Positions 1-11,908 are shown, counted from the stretch's first letter. The stretch is 64,000 bases of DNA from Bradyrhizobium sp. 200 (GCF_023100945.1 NZ_CP064689.1:9282001-9346000), one strand, 5' to 3'. The notes: generated by a model not told the origin, from the letters alone. A program made the numbers and translations.

Positions 1-1049
1 GCAACACCATCCCGATCCTCGGCAACGTGCTGGTCCGCGCCGAAAACGCCAGGCTGTCGCTGAAGGCGACCGACCTCGACCTGGAGGTGACCGAAACACT
101 GGCGGCGGAAACCGCGACCGGCGGCTCCACCACCGTGCCGGCGCATATGTTCTACGACATCGTCCGCAAACTGCCCGACGGCGCGCAGATCGTGCTGGAG
201 GCCGACGGCGACCGTTCGGTGATGGCGATCCGCGCCGGCCGCTCGCGCTTCACGCTGCAGACCCTCCCGGAGAGCGACTTCCCGGACCTTGCCGCCGGCG
301 ACATGACGCATTCGTTCTCGCTTGGGGCTGCCGACGTCAAGCGCCTGATCGACCGCACGCAGTTTGCGATCTCGACCGAAGAGACCCGCTATTATCTCAA
401 CGGCATCTACCTGCACACGGCCGGCAGCGCCAAGGCTGCGACGCTGCGCGGGGTGGCGACCGACGGGCATCGGCTGGCGCAGATCGATCTGGCACTGCCC
501 TCCGGCGCCACCGGCATGCCCGGCGTGATCGTGCCGCGCAAGACGGTGGGCGAGGTGCAGCGGCTGATCGAGGACAATGAGGCCGAAGTCAAAATCGAGC
601 TGTCGCAGGGCAAGATCCGCTTCACCCTCGGCAACGTCGTGCTGACCTCGAAACTGATCGACGGAACCTTCCCGGATTACGGCCGCGTCATTCCGCAGAA
701 CAACGACAAGGAGTTGATCGTCGACAAGAAGGATTTTGAGGCCGCGGTCGACCGCGTCTCGACCATTTCCAGCGAGCGCGGCCGCGCCGTGAAGCTCGCA
801 TTGTCTTCGGGCAAGCTGGTGCTGTCAGTGACCAATCCGGATTCCGGCAGCGCCACCGAAGAACTGGAAGTCGAATACGCCTCCGACGCGCTCGATATCG
901 GTTTCAACTCGCGCTATCTGCTCGACATCGCCGCGCAGATCGAAGGCGAAGTCGCCGTGCTCCGCCTCGCCGATCCCGGCTCGCCAACGCTGGTGCAGGA
1001 CAAGGACAACAAGGGCGCGCTCTACGTGCTAATGCCGATGCGGGTGTGA
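1..1049 (+). CDS. dnaN: DNA polymerase III subunit beta (sliding clamp), 5' partial
   Basis: Ring-shaped processivity clamp that tethers DNA polymerase III to DNA. The frame is already open at base 3 and reads NTIPILGNVLV, which normally lies about 25 residues into the protein, so the true start is left of the window; 348 codons are visible out of a usual ~370. The three clamp domains follow, and the protein ends LMPMRV, the usual hydrophobic C-terminus. A GTG at 27 is not the start. In alphaproteobacteria dnaN commonly precedes recF, as here, but the two are separated by a foreign-looking cassette (1079-1564). Confidence 0.97.
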   Translation, partial: NTIPILGNVLVRAENARLSLKATDLDLEVTETLAAETATGGSTTVPAHMFYDIVRKLPDGAQIVLEADGDRSVMAIRAGRSRFTLQTLPESDFPDLAAGDMTHSFSLGAADVKRLIDRTQFAISTEETRYYLNGIYLHTAGSAKAATLRGVATDGHRLAQIDLALPSGATGMPGVIVPRKTVGEVQRLIEDNEAEVKIELSQGKIRFTLGNVVLTSKLIDGTFPDYGRVIPQNNDKELIVDKKDFEAAVDRVSTISSERGRAVKLALSSGKLVLSVTNPDSGSATEELEVEYASDALDIGFNSRYLLDIAAQIEGEVAVLRLADPGSPTLVQDKDNKGALYVLMPMRV

Positions 1050-1078
1050 GCACTTCCGGCGACCCACGCACAGGCCGC

Positions 1079-1136
1079 CCCTCTCCCCTTGTGGGAGAGG
1101 GTGGCGCCGAACGCAGTTCGGCGACGGGTGAGGGGT
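1079..1136 (+). repeat. 58-bp inverted repeat, left copy, flanking a DUF559 pseudogene
   Basis: Matches the reverse complement of 1507-1564 at 57 of 58 positions by eye (one difference, gcagttcgg versus gaagttcgg). It contains two internal hairpins (ctctccc..gggagag and gccgaac..gttcggc) and ends with the core GGGTGAGGGG pointing towards the pseudogene. It begins 30 bases after the dnaN stop. The same two-part architecture recurs at 25300-25424 and 30645-30804. Confidence 0.93.
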
Positions 1137-1198
1137 TCGCGCCGCAAGCACCAAACCATCGTCCGACCGCCAAGCGTATCCGCAACTTCGCCAAGACG

Positions 1199-1503
1199 AT
1201 GCGCCGCCAGCCAACTGATGCGGAGCTGGCAATGTGGCGATTGCTCCGCGACCGACGGCTCGGACGCTTCAAATTTCGACGGCAAGTCCCCTTCCAAAAC
1301 TTTATTCTCGACTTGTTTGCTTCGAAAAGCGCTTCATCATCGAGATTGACGGCAGCCAACACGCATCATCTGCGCGTGACGAAGCAAGGGATGCAATCTT
1401 GATGGCCGAAGGTTTCAGAATCGACCGTTACTGGAACAACGACGTGTTGCAGCAGCCCAACGCGGTTTTGGAGGACATTTTCGCAAAGCTTGCCGAGCGG
1501 TAA
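1199..1503 (+). pseudogene. DUF559 (Vsr/endonuclease-like) protein, frameshifted
   Basis: The N-terminal part (from ATG 1199: MRRQPTDAELAMWRLL, then RFKFRRQVPFQNFILD) and the C-terminal part (CFEKRFIIEIDGSQH, then GFRIDRYWNNDVL) together make a normal DUF559 domain, but they lie in different frames. A single base appears to be missing near 1314, where the family sequence is FxxDFVCxxxxLxIExDGxQH. DUF559 proteins have a restriction-endonuclease-like fold related to Vsr; the conserved E and D of IEIDG survive. The frame could extend upstream through the left repeat, so the true start is unsure. The gene lies wholly between the two 58-bp inverted repeats, which suggests it arrived with them. Confidence 0.85.
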
Positions 1504-1506
1504 GAT

Positions 1507-1564
1507 ACCCCTCACCCGTCGCCGAACTTCGTTCGGCGCCACCCTCTCCCACAAGGGGAGAGGG
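1507..1564 (-). repeat. 58-bp inverted repeat, right copy, flanking a DUF559 pseudogene
   Basis: Inverted partner of 1079-1136 with one mismatch. It ends 23 bases before the recF start. It starts 3 bases after the stop codon of the DUF559 pseudogene, so the gene and repeats form one tight cassette of about 486 bp. Confidence 0.93.
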
Positions 1565-1587
1565 AAAGAAAAGACCGACGCTCCCTC

Positions 1588-2727
1588 ATGACCCCCTCGC
1601 GCATCCACCGCCTCAACCTCACGCACTTCCGCAACTATCGCGCGGGAACCGTGCAGGCGCGCGGCGACGTGGTGGTGCTGGTGGGGCCGAACGGCGCCGG
1701 CAAGACCAATTGTCTGGAGGCGATCTCGTTTCTCTCGCCGGGGCGCGGCCTGCGGCGTGCGACGCTGGAGGATGTCGCGGACAACCAGGGCGACGGCTCC
1801 TGGGCGGTGTCCGCCGAAGTCGAGGGCGCGCTCGGGCTTGCCACGCTCGGCACCGGCATCGATGCGCCCGCCGCCGAGGCCGCGTCAACCAGCCGACGCT
1901 GCCGGATCGACCGCGAGCCCGTGAGTTCGGCAACCGCCTTTGGCGATCATTTGCGCATGGTGTGGCTGACGCCCGCCATGGACGGGCTGTTTCTCGGCGC
2001 CGCTTCCGAACGGCGGCGTTTCTTCGACCGGCTGGTGCTGGCGATCGACAGCGAGCATTCCAGCCGCGTCTCGGCACTGGAGCGCTCGCTCCGCTCGCGC
2101 AACCGCCTGCTCGAAGTGCGCAATTATGACGACCATTGGTGCGACGCGATCGAGCGCGAAACCGCCGAGCTTGCGGTCGCGGTCGCTGCCACCCGCGGCC
2201 AGACGGTGACGCGACTGGCGGCGATGCTGCGCGAGCGCGGGCAAGCTTCGGCCTTTCCGTCGGCGCAGATCATGCTCGACGGCTGGATGGAAAACGCGCT
2301 GGTTGGCGAGTCCGCAACCTCGGTGGAGGATCGCTACCGCGAGATCCTGCGTGCGAGCCGCGCACGCGACGCCGCGGCCGGCCGGACGCTGGATGGCCCC
2401 CACCTCACCGACCTGCAAGTGGTCTACGCGCCGAAAAACATGCCGGCGCGCGACGCCTCCACCGGCGAGCAGAAGGCGCTGCTGATCGGGCTAGTGCTGG
2501 CCCACGCCACGCTGGTTGCCGAAATGACCGGCATCGTGCCGCTGCTGCTACTCGACGAAGTCGTCGCGCATCTCGATCCCTCCAGGCGCAAGGCGCTGTT
2601 CGATGAACTCGCAAAACTCGGCGCGCAGGTCTGGATGACCGGTGCGGACCCTGCCGCATTCGTCGACATCGGCGCGACCGGCGAGATTTTCGACGTGGAA
2701 TCCGGCCAGGTGAAGCGGCGTAGCTGA
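1588..2727 (+). CDS. recF: DNA replication/repair protein RecF
   Basis: SMC-like ATPase that works with RecO and RecR to load RecA at single-strand gaps. 379 residues, normal family length. Walker A GPNGAGKT is at residues 33-40, the ABC-type signature STGEQKALL lies near residues 292-300, and the Walker B LLLLDEVVAHLD near 320-330. It starts at ATG 1588, 23 bases beyond the right inverted repeat, so any dnaN-recF co-transcription must pass through the cassette. It converges with the acyltransferase gene downstream (21-base gap). Confidence 0.97.
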   Translation: MTPSRIHRLNLTHFRNYRAGTVQARGDVVVLVGPNGAGKTNCLEAISFLSPGRGLRRATLEDVADNQGDGSWAVSAEVEGALGLATLGTGIDAPAAEAASTSRRCRIDREPVSSATAFGDHLRMVWLTPAMDGLFLGAASERRRFFDRLVLAIDSEHSSRVSALERSLRSRNRLLEVRNYDDHWCDAIERETAELAVAVAATRGQTVTRLAAMLRERGQASAFPSAQIMLDGWMENALVGESATSVEDRYREILRASRARDAAAGRTLDGPHLTDLQVVYAPKNMPARDASTGEQKALLIGLVLAHATLVAEMTGIVPLLLLDEVVAHLDPSRRKALFDELAKLGAQVWMTGADPAAFVDIGATGEIFDVESGQVKRRS

Positions 2728-2748
2728 GCCGCCGCACGTAACGGCTCC

Positions 2749-4629
2749 TCAACGCGCCTTGCCCGCGGACGCTTCACCGCCGAGCAGGCGGTCTATGACG
2801 GAAGCAACCAGATATTCCGACCCCTTTTCGGTGAGGTGCACCTGATCGCTTGCCGCAAGATCCGCCGCGCTATCGCCGACACGCGTCAGGCAGCCGCTGG
2901 CGTCGCACAGAGCGTCCCGGGCGGAAACGAACTCCGCGCCTAGTGGCACCAGCTTTTCGCGCATGGCAGCGTCGTACCCATTGGGCGCCGCGCCGTCATA
3001 ATGCTCGGGAATGAGCCGCTGATGCAGCATGAAGTAGCGCATCACTTCATTGGGAAGTCCGCGCCGCCAGAGCGGTACCGGGCCCAGAACGACGACGCGT
3101 GCGCCAATCTGCTTTAGCGCCGCGACCGTTTCGGCGACATTGTCGAGATGCTTCTCCCATGTTCCGTGCAGCACGACGACATCAGGCCTTATCTCGCGCG
3201 CGAGCGACAACACCTTGTCATTGATGGAACGGCAGTTCGGATTTCCGAGAATATCGGCATTGAGAGCGGGAATGCAGGAGCTGGAGGTAAGCTGCGCGAT
3301 GCCGAAGTTTCTCGTTTCCTGCGCCTTGCGCAGACCTGGGATCAGCGCAGCCGCGGTCGAGTCACCCCAGACGAGGACCAGCGGCCGCCGGTCGCGATCG
3401 ACGCAGTCCGGCGCGAACGACGTCTCCCGGCTCAGATCGAGCAGGCATTCGTGAAATCGCCAGCGCGCGGTTTGTGTTGGCACATTGGCCATGGCACGGA
3501 TTTCGGCCGGAATCCGGAAATCCAGCCCTCTGCCCCAGACGACAATGCCGCCCGCGACCGCGATCATCGCCATGCCGGCCCCAAGGCCGCACATCTTGCG
3601 CCGGCTCGGGAGGCCGAAACGGAACGGTATCTCGACAAACCGGTAGGTCGCCCAGGCCAGGAGCGCGCTCGCGAGCAAGATCAATTCGCGTTCCGGCAGC
3701 GTCAGCGGACCGAATTTGATGATCCCGCCGAACACCAATAGCGGCCAGTGCCAGAGATAGAGCGGATAGCTGATCAGCCCGATCCACACCAGCGGCGGGC
3801 TTGCAAGCACGACCCGGTTCACCCACGCCGCCGGCGCGGATAGCAGAAGCGCGGTGCCGGCGACCGGCAGCACCGCCCACCAGCCCGGAAAGGCGCGGTG
3901 GCTGTCGAGCATGATGGCCGCCACAGCGACCAGCGCCACACCGATCCAGGCGCGCCGGTTGCTCGCCACGCTGGACGGATTGACGTTGATCCAGCCGCAG
4001 GCCAGCACCGCGCCGATCAGCAATTCAAACGCGCGCGTGAACGGCAGATAAAAGGTCGCGATCGGATTTGGGCCGATCAGCGCCACGTTGAGCAGGAAAG
4101 AGGCGATGCCGAGCAGCGCAGCCATCGCCATGATGCCCATTCGAAAGCGGGCCGCGAGCATCAGGAGCAGCGGCCAGAACAGATAAAACTGTTCCTCGAT
4201 GCCGAGCGACCATAGATGCAGCAGCGGCTTTTTGGCGGATTCGACGTCGAAATAGCCGGACTGCAGCAACAGCGCGATGTTTGCCAAAAACGCCGCGCTG
4301 GCGAAGGTGTCGCTGCCGAGTTGCGCAAAGGCCTGTGGCAGCATCCAGAACCAGCCCAGCATCAATGTCGCGCAGAGCACCACGATCAGCGCCGGGAAGA
4401 TTCGCCGGATCCGCCGGTTGTAGAATTCGACCAGGCTGAAACGGCCGAGTTCCAGTTCGCGCGCGATGATGCCGGTGATCAGAAAGCCCGAAATCACGAA
4501 GAACACGTCGACGCCGACGAAGCCGCCCGGCATCGCGTCCGGGAACGCGTGGAAGTGCAGCACCAGCATCACGGCGATGGCCCGGAGGCCGTCGACATCG
4601 GGCCGATATTTTGGTGAAGTCTGGGACAA
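2749..4629 (-). CDS. OafA/YrhL-type acyltransferase with C-terminal SGNH domain
   Basis: Integral membrane O-acyltransferase of the acyltransferase-3 family, likely acylating a surface polysaccharide or lipopolysaccharide. The 626-residue protein starts YRPDVDGLRAIAVMLVLHFH, the family N-terminal signature, and has about ten hydrophobic helices over residues 10-360. A periplasmic SGNH hydrolase-like domain follows, with the GDS block (VWGDSTAA) and a late DQVHLTEKG block carrying the catalytic His. The substrate cannot be told. It is transcribed away from gyrB and convergent with recF, so it is an insertion in the replication block rather than part of it. Confidence 0.9.
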   Translation of the reverse strand: MSQTSPKYRPDVDGLRAIAVMLVLHFHAFPDAMPGGFVGVDVFFVISGFLITGIIARELELGRFSLVEFYNRRIRRIFPALIVVLCATLMLGWFWMLPQAFAQLGSDTFASAAFLANIALLLQSGYFDVESAKKPLLHLWSLGIEEQFYLFWPLLLMLAARFRMGIMAMAALLGIASFLLNVALIGPNPIATFYLPFTRAFELLIGAVLACGWINVNPSSVASNRRAWIGVALVAVAAIMLDSHRAFPGWWAVLPVAGTALLLSAPAAWVNRVVLASPPLVWIGLISYPLYLWHWPLLVFGGIIKFGPLTLPERELILLASALLAWATYRFVEIPFRFGLPSRRKMCGLGAGMAMIAVAGGIVVWGRGLDFRIPAEIRAMANVPTQTARWRFHECLLDLSRETSFAPDCVDRDRRPLVLVWGDSTAAALIPGLRKAQETRNFGIAQLTSSSCIPALNADILGNPNCRSINDKVLSLAREIRPDVVVLHGTWEKHLDNVAETVAALKQIGARVVVLGPVPLWRRGLPNEVMRYFMLHQRLIPEHYDGAAPNGYDAAMREKLVPLGAEFVSARDALCDASGCLTRVGDSAADLAASDQVHLTEKGSEYLVASVIDRLLGGEASAGKAR

Positions 4630-7403
<2,774 letters not shown>

Positions 7404-7417
7404 GGCAGGACGCACCC

Positions 7418-8716
7418 GTGCCGCCCATTCAATACATTGTTGAAGGCGGCCACCGGCTCGCGGGAACGATCGAGCCGTCCGGCAACAAGAATTCGGCGCT
7501 GCCGATCATCGCCGCCGCTCTGCTCACCGAGCATCCGGTCACGCTGGAAAACGTGCCGCGCATCCGCGACACCGAAACGCTGGTCGAACTGATCCGCTCG
7601 GTCGGTGCATCCGCCGAATGGAAAGCGCGCAATACGCTGGCGATCCACGCCAAGGACGTCCGCGCCGCCGATCTCGATCCCGAGCTCTGTGCACGGATCC
7701 GCGCCTCGATCCTGCTGGCCGGACCGCTACTTGCCCGCTGCGGCGAAGTGGCGCTGCCGCCGCCCGGCGGCGATGTCATCGGCCGGCGACGTCTGGACAC
7801 GCATTTCCTCGCCTTCGAGCAGTTGGGCGCCACCGTCACCGCGACGCACCGGCTGGAATTCCGCGCGAGCAAATTGACGGGCGCCGACGTCTTCCTCGAC
7901 GAGCCCAGCGTTACCGCCACCGAGAACGCGCTGGTCGCAGCCGTCGCGGCCCACGGCACCACATTCTTGCGCAACGCCGCCTCCGAGCCGCATGTGCAGG
8001 ATCTCGCGCATTTCCTGGTCGCGCTCGGCGCCAAGATCGAGGGCATCGGCACCAACACCATCATCGTGCACGGACCGGCGACGCTTGGCGGCACGAGCTA
8101 TTCGATCCAGCCCGACCATATCGAGGTCGGTTCCCTGATCGGGCTCGCCGCGGTGACCCGCTCGCCGCTGCGCATCGCGAAGGCCGGCGTCGAGCATCTG
8201 CGCTCGATCCGGATGGGCTTTGAACGGCTCGGCATCGTCTGCGGCGTCGAGGGCGACGACCTCGTGGTGCCGTCCGGCCAGACCATGAAGATCCACGACG
8301 ATTTCGGCGGTCACGTGCCGAAGCTGGAGGACCAGCCCTGGCCGGCGTTCCCGGCCGACCTGATGTCGATTGCAATCGTCACCGCCACGCAATGCGACGG
8401 CGTGATCCTGATGTTCGAGAAGATGTTCGAGTCGCGGATGTTCTTTGTCGACAAGCTGATCTCGATGGGCGCCCGCATCGTGCTGTGCGATCCGCATCGC
8501 GCGATCGTGGCCGGCCCGAGCCGGCTGCGCGGCGCGCCGATGACCTCCCCCGACATCCGCGCCGGCATGGCCATGCTGCTGGCGGCGGTCGCCGCCGAGG
8601 GCACCAGCACAATCAACAATGCCGACCAGATCGAGCGCGGCTATGAGCGCATCGAGGAGCGGCTCAATGCGCTGGGCGCCAGGATTACGCGGGTGCCGGC
8701 GCGCGACAGTCATTAG
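7418..8716 (+). CDS. UDP-N-acetylglucosamine 1-carboxyvinyltransferase family (MurA-like, Asp for catalytic Cys)
   Basis: MurA transfers enolpyruvate from PEP to UDP-GlcNAc, the first committed step of peptidoglycan synthesis. The EPSP-synthase-type fold is recognisable from EPSGNKNSALPIIAA at the N-terminus and ADLMSIAIVTATQCDG near the C-terminus. The loop that carries Cys115 in E. coli (PGGCTIG) reads PGGDVIG here, so Asp119 replaces the fosfomycin-target Cys. GTG 7418 is chosen because an aggcagga sits just upstream and it gives the usual length (432 residues); GTG 7400, overlapping the gyrB stop, is an alternative. Divergence elsewhere suggests it may be a second MurA or a functional paralogue. 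Confidence 0.85.
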   Translation: MPPIQYIVEGGHRLAGTIEPSGNKNSALPIIAAALLTEHPVTLENVPRIRDTETLVELIRSVGASAEWKARNTLAIHAKDVRAADLDPELCARIRASILLAGPLLARCGEVALPPPGGDVIGRRRLDTHFLAFEQLGATVTATHRLEFRASKLTGADVFLDEPSVTATENALVAAVAAHGTTFLRNAASEPHVQDLAHFLVALGAKIEGIGTNTIIVHGPATLGGTSYSIQPDHIEVGSLIGLAAVTRSPLRIAKAGVEHLRSIRMGFERLGIVCGVEGDDLVVPSGQTMKIHDDFGGHVPKLEDQPWPAFPADLMSIAIVTATQCDGVILMFEKMFESRMFFVDKLISMGARIVLCDPHRAIVAGPSRLRGAPMTSPDIRAGMAMLLAAVAAEGTSTINNADQIERGYERIEERLNALGARITRVPARDSH

Positions 8717-8769
8717 GTCGCGGGCAGCGCCGTCTTTTTTTCGACCCCCGCCGGTGCTAGTCCGTTGCA

Positions 8770-10176
8770 ATGACCTCGCTTGACAAAATCGAACGCGCAA
8801 GCATTGCGCCGCGCCCTTCTGCGGCCGTGCCCGGCCGTCACCTCGCGATCGAACTCGCCGAGACGCTCAAGCTCGCGGTGCCGATCGCGCTGACGCAGCT
8901 CGGGCAGATCGCGATGATGACGACCGACATTGCCATGATCGGTCGCCTCGGCACCGAGGCGGTGGCAGCGGCGTCGCTGGCGCACACCGTGCTTTTCGTC
9001 AGCTTCACCTTCGGCATGGGCCTGGTGTCCGCAGTCGCGCCGCTGGCGGCGCAGGCTTTTGGCGCGCGCAAGCCGCATCTGATCCGGCGTTCGCTGCGCG
9101 TCGGCCTGTGGGCCGCGCTGCTGATCTCGCTGCCGCTGATGGCCCTTCGATTCTGGGCCGAGCAGGTCCTGCTGATGCTGGGCCAGGCGCCCATGACCGC
9201 GCATCTGGCGCAGGAATATCTGGCCGGTCTGGTCTGGACCATCCTGCCTGCGCTGTGGTTCCTGGCGATCCGCGGCTTCATGAGCGCGGTCAACCGCCCC
9301 GAACCGATCCTGTGGATCACGCTGGCCGCGATCCCGGCCAATGCGCTGCTGGTCTATCTCCTGCTGTATGGCGCGTTCGGCCTGCCGGAGCTAGGCCTGT
9401 TCGGCGCAGGGCTGGCGACCTCCATCGTCAATCTCGGCACATTCCTGGCAGCCGTGTGGTTTGCCGCGCGTCGCCGGCCGTTCCGGAAATATCACGTGTT
9501 CGGCTATTTCTGGCGCGTCGACTGGCGGCTGATGTGGCAGCTCATCGTCATCGGTGCGCCGATCTCGCTCTCTTTCCTCCTCGAGTATGGCCTGTTCGGC
9601 GCCGCCGGTCTCTTGATGGGCCTGATCAGCACGACCGCGCTGGCGGCACACCAGATCGCGCTGCAGGTCGCGGCCATCCTGTTCATGGTGCCGTTCGGCA
9701 TCGGCATGGCCGCCACCGTGCGGGTCGGCCATGCCATCGGACGCGGCGACGCCGGTGCAGTCCGGCGCGCGGGCTATGTCGCAACCTGGCTCGGCATCGT
9801 GCTCGCCGCCATCCTGACGCTCGCCGTGATCGTCAGCCGCTTCGGCATCGCGGCGGTTTTTCTGGGCGAAAGCACCGACGCGACCGCCGAACTCTCCGCG
9901 ACGCTGCTCTTGGTCGGATCGACCTTCTTCATCGCCGATGCCATCCAGACCGTCGCCGCCGGCTCGCTGCGCGGCATGAACGACACGCGCGTGCCCCTGT
10001 TGTTCGCGATCCTCAGCTACTGGCTGATCGGTTTCGCCTGCGCCTGCTGGCTCGGCTTCTGGACGCCATCAGGCGCCGTCGGCGTCTGGATCGGACTGTC
10101 GATCGGAACCGCTGTCTATGCCGTGCTTCTGCTCTTGCGCTTCCGCTCACTCGCAAGCAAGCTCACATTCCGATGA
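8770..10176 (+). CDS. MATE family efflux transporter
   Basis: Inner-membrane multidrug/cation antiporter of the MatE/NorM type. 468 residues with about twelve hydrophobic helices in two homologous halves; the first half starts VPIALTQLGQIAMMTTDIAMIG, the family opening. The substrate is unknown. The stop overlaps the start of the next gene (ATGA), so the two are translationally coupled. Confidence 0.92.
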   Translation: MTSLDKIERASIAPRPSAAVPGRHLAIELAETLKLAVPIALTQLGQIAMMTTDIAMIGRLGTEAVAAASLAHTVLFVSFTFGMGLVSAVAPLAAQAFGARKPHLIRRSLRVGLWAALLISLPLMALRFWAEQVLLMLGQAPMTAHLAQEYLAGLVWTILPALWFLAIRGFMSAVNRPEPILWITLAAIPANALLVYLLLYGAFGLPELGLFGAGLATSIVNLGTFLAAVWFAARRRPFRKYHVFGYFWRVDWRLMWQLIVIGAPISLSFLLEYGLFGAAGLLMGLISTTALAAHQIALQVAAILFMVPFGIGMAATVRVGHAIGRGDAGAVRRAGYVATWLGIVLAAILTLAVIVSRFGIAAVFLGESTDATAELSATLLLVGSTFFIADAIQTVAAGSLRGMNDTRVPLLFAILSYWLIGFACACWLGFWTPSGAVGVWIGLSIGTAVYAVLLLLRFRSLASKLTFR

Positions 10177-10646
10177 CCGTCCGCGAAGTCACACCTCCTG
10201 TCGATACCGGTGCGTTGCTAACCGGCGCGCAGTTTGCCGACGCTTTTCGCGTTGAAATAGAGGATCGCGATCTCGATGCCCGCCGCGCGGCCGAGCGGAT
10301 GATGGCGCGCCAGCCGCGATGGGCCGAGGCGCTGTTGTCGGTGCGCAATTTCCTGGTGGCGCCGCTGGGGCTGAAAACGTCGGGTGCGGGCTTGGTCCCG
10401 CCCAGAGACATGATCGGGATATTTCCGGTCGTCAGTGAAACGTCTGACCGTCTGATCGCCGGCTTCAACGACCGCCATCTCGACTTTCGTGTCGTGGTGG
10501 ACGTGACGCCGCCCGGCAGCATCAGGCAAGTCACCGCCACGACACTAGTGAAAACGCACAACTGGCTCGGCCGAGCCTATCTTGCGATCATCATGCCGTT
10601 TCACCGACTGATCGTGCCGGCTCTGCTGCGGCAAGTGGCCATCTGA
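10173..10646 (+). CDS. DUF2867 domain protein
   Basis: 157 residues starting at ATG 10173, which overlaps the MATE stop. The C-terminal half (VKTHNWLGRAYLAIIMPFHR) matches the end of DUF2867 proteins as I remember them, where a hydrophobic stretch follows a conserved HNW. No catalytic residues are recognised and the function is unknown. Coupling to the MATE exporter suggests a shared role. It converges with the FUSC gene, 14 bases apart. Confidence 0.75.
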   Translation: MTVREVTPPVDTGALLTGAQFADAFRVEIEDRDLDARRAAERMMARQPRWAEALLSVRNFLVAPLGLKTSGAGLVPPRDMIGIFPVVSETSDRLIAGFNDRHLDFRVVVDVTPPGSIRQVTATTLVKTHNWLGRAYLAIIMPFHRLIVPALLRQVAI

Positions 10647-10660
10647 ATCTAACGCCGGAC

Positions 10661-11785
10661 TCAGGATCGTCCCGGTGCTGGCGCCGCTTGGGTCGCGCAC
10701 CACTCGGCATGACAGCGATCGAGATCGTTCAGATTCTGCCGCATCTGTTCCAGCGAGAATCCCAGCGCGAAGAACCGCTCCGCGACATCGACGGGCACGC
10801 CGCGGATCAGGCCCTCGCTTCGCAGCCCGGCGACCTCGGCGGCGTAGGCCTGCAGCGCCGCATCGACGGGGCGAATGTCCACCGTGCCGCCGCCGTCGCG
10901 CAAGGAGTTGGCCGCCGTGCGCATATAGCCGACGATCGCGTTGCTGACATCGGACAGCGGCCGCGCCAGCCTCGCCTGGACATTCGCCGGCAGCGGCACC
11001 ACGCTGGCGCGCCCGATCATCACGACATCGTGGCGCAGGCGCTGGATGGTGCGCAGCAATGGGCCGGTGTCCGGTCCGGACGATAAATGCGCCGAACGCT
11101 CGCGCTCGGCCTCCAGGCCGGTCGCATGGAGGCTCGCCATCGCGGTGCCGATGCCATCCTGAATACGGTGCAGGGTGTCATTGTCGAGCCCGCGCGTCAG
11201 CCCCGCCAGCAGTTCGGCGAATGCGGCAGCCAGCAGCTCCAAAAGCCGCGCCGCATTGATGCGGATCTGGCTGACCGCCCGCGATGGCAACACCAGGAAC
11301 GAGACCACGAGCCCGGTGAGCGCGCCAACGGCAACCTCGAACAGCCGATCGAGCGTGGAATCCATCGGATTGGCGTGGTTCATGGCCGGGACCAGCAGCA
11401 CGATCACGGCGGTCACCGTGGCGGCGCTCAGGCTGGGATTGATCGCTCCGATGAACGCCATCGGCGCCACCGCCAGCACCAGCAGCGCCAGCAAGCCACC
11501 CTCGCCGGAATGCGGGATCAGCATCGCGATGGCGCCGCCATAAACCGCGCCGCCGACCGTACCGAGCATGTAATCGCGGGTTGCCTTCAGCGAACGGCCC
11601 ACGCTCATCTGGGTGACGATGAGCGAGGTCAGCACCGCCCACAGCGGCAGCATCAGGTGCAGCGCCCGGGCGATCGCGTAGGCCGCCACCGCGGCGACCG
11701 CGAGCCTGACTGCCAGCGCCAGTTGTGTCTTCCGGCCCTTGAGCGATCCAAGCATGCGTTTTGCGAAGGCCATCATGCGCCGCAT
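10661..11785 (-). CDS. FUSC family membrane protein (aromatic acid exporter-like)
   Basis: 374 residues. About six hydrophobic segments fill residues 20-165, including LPLWAVLTSLIVTQMSVGRS, the family hallmark; a mostly helical cytoplasmic portion follows. FUSC proteins such as AaeB and YccS are putative exporters of aromatic acids or other small molecules. This protein has a single membrane block where AaeB has two, so it may act as a dimer. Transcribed away from the MmgE/PrpD gene. Confidence 0.82.
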   Translation of the reverse strand: MRRMMAFAKRMLGSLKGRKTQLALAVRLAVAAVAAYAIARALHLMLPLWAVLTSLIVTQMSVGRSLKATRDYMLGTVGGAVYGGAIAMLIPHSGEGGLLALLVLAVAPMAFIGAINPSLSAATVTAVIVLLVPAMNHANPMDSTLDRLFEVAVGALTGLVVSFLVLPSRAVSQIRINAARLLELLAAAFAELLAGLTRGLDNDTLHRIQDGIGTAMASLHATGLEAERERSAHLSSGPDTGPLLRTIQRLRHDVVMIGRASVVPLPANVQARLARPLSDVSNAIVGYMRTAANSLRDGGGTVDIRPVDAALQAYAAEVAGLRSEGLIRGVPVDVAERFFALGFSLEQMRQNLNDLDRCHAEWCATQAAPAPGRS

Positions 11786-11908
11786 TCCAGAATCCGAAGA
11801 CCGTGCCTGTGCTAGACGACGCCGGCATGGCTGATGCCCGCGACGGGGAGGCCGCTTGAAAGGTCAAGCCCGCCCGCCTACCCTGCCCGGCAAATACGAG
11901 GAAACACG

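Noticed and set aside
1029..1297. Minus-strand frames over the left 58-bp repeat
   Set aside because: They translate the palindrome (repetitive SHKGRG-like residues) and overlap the dnaN end and DUF559 pseudogene.
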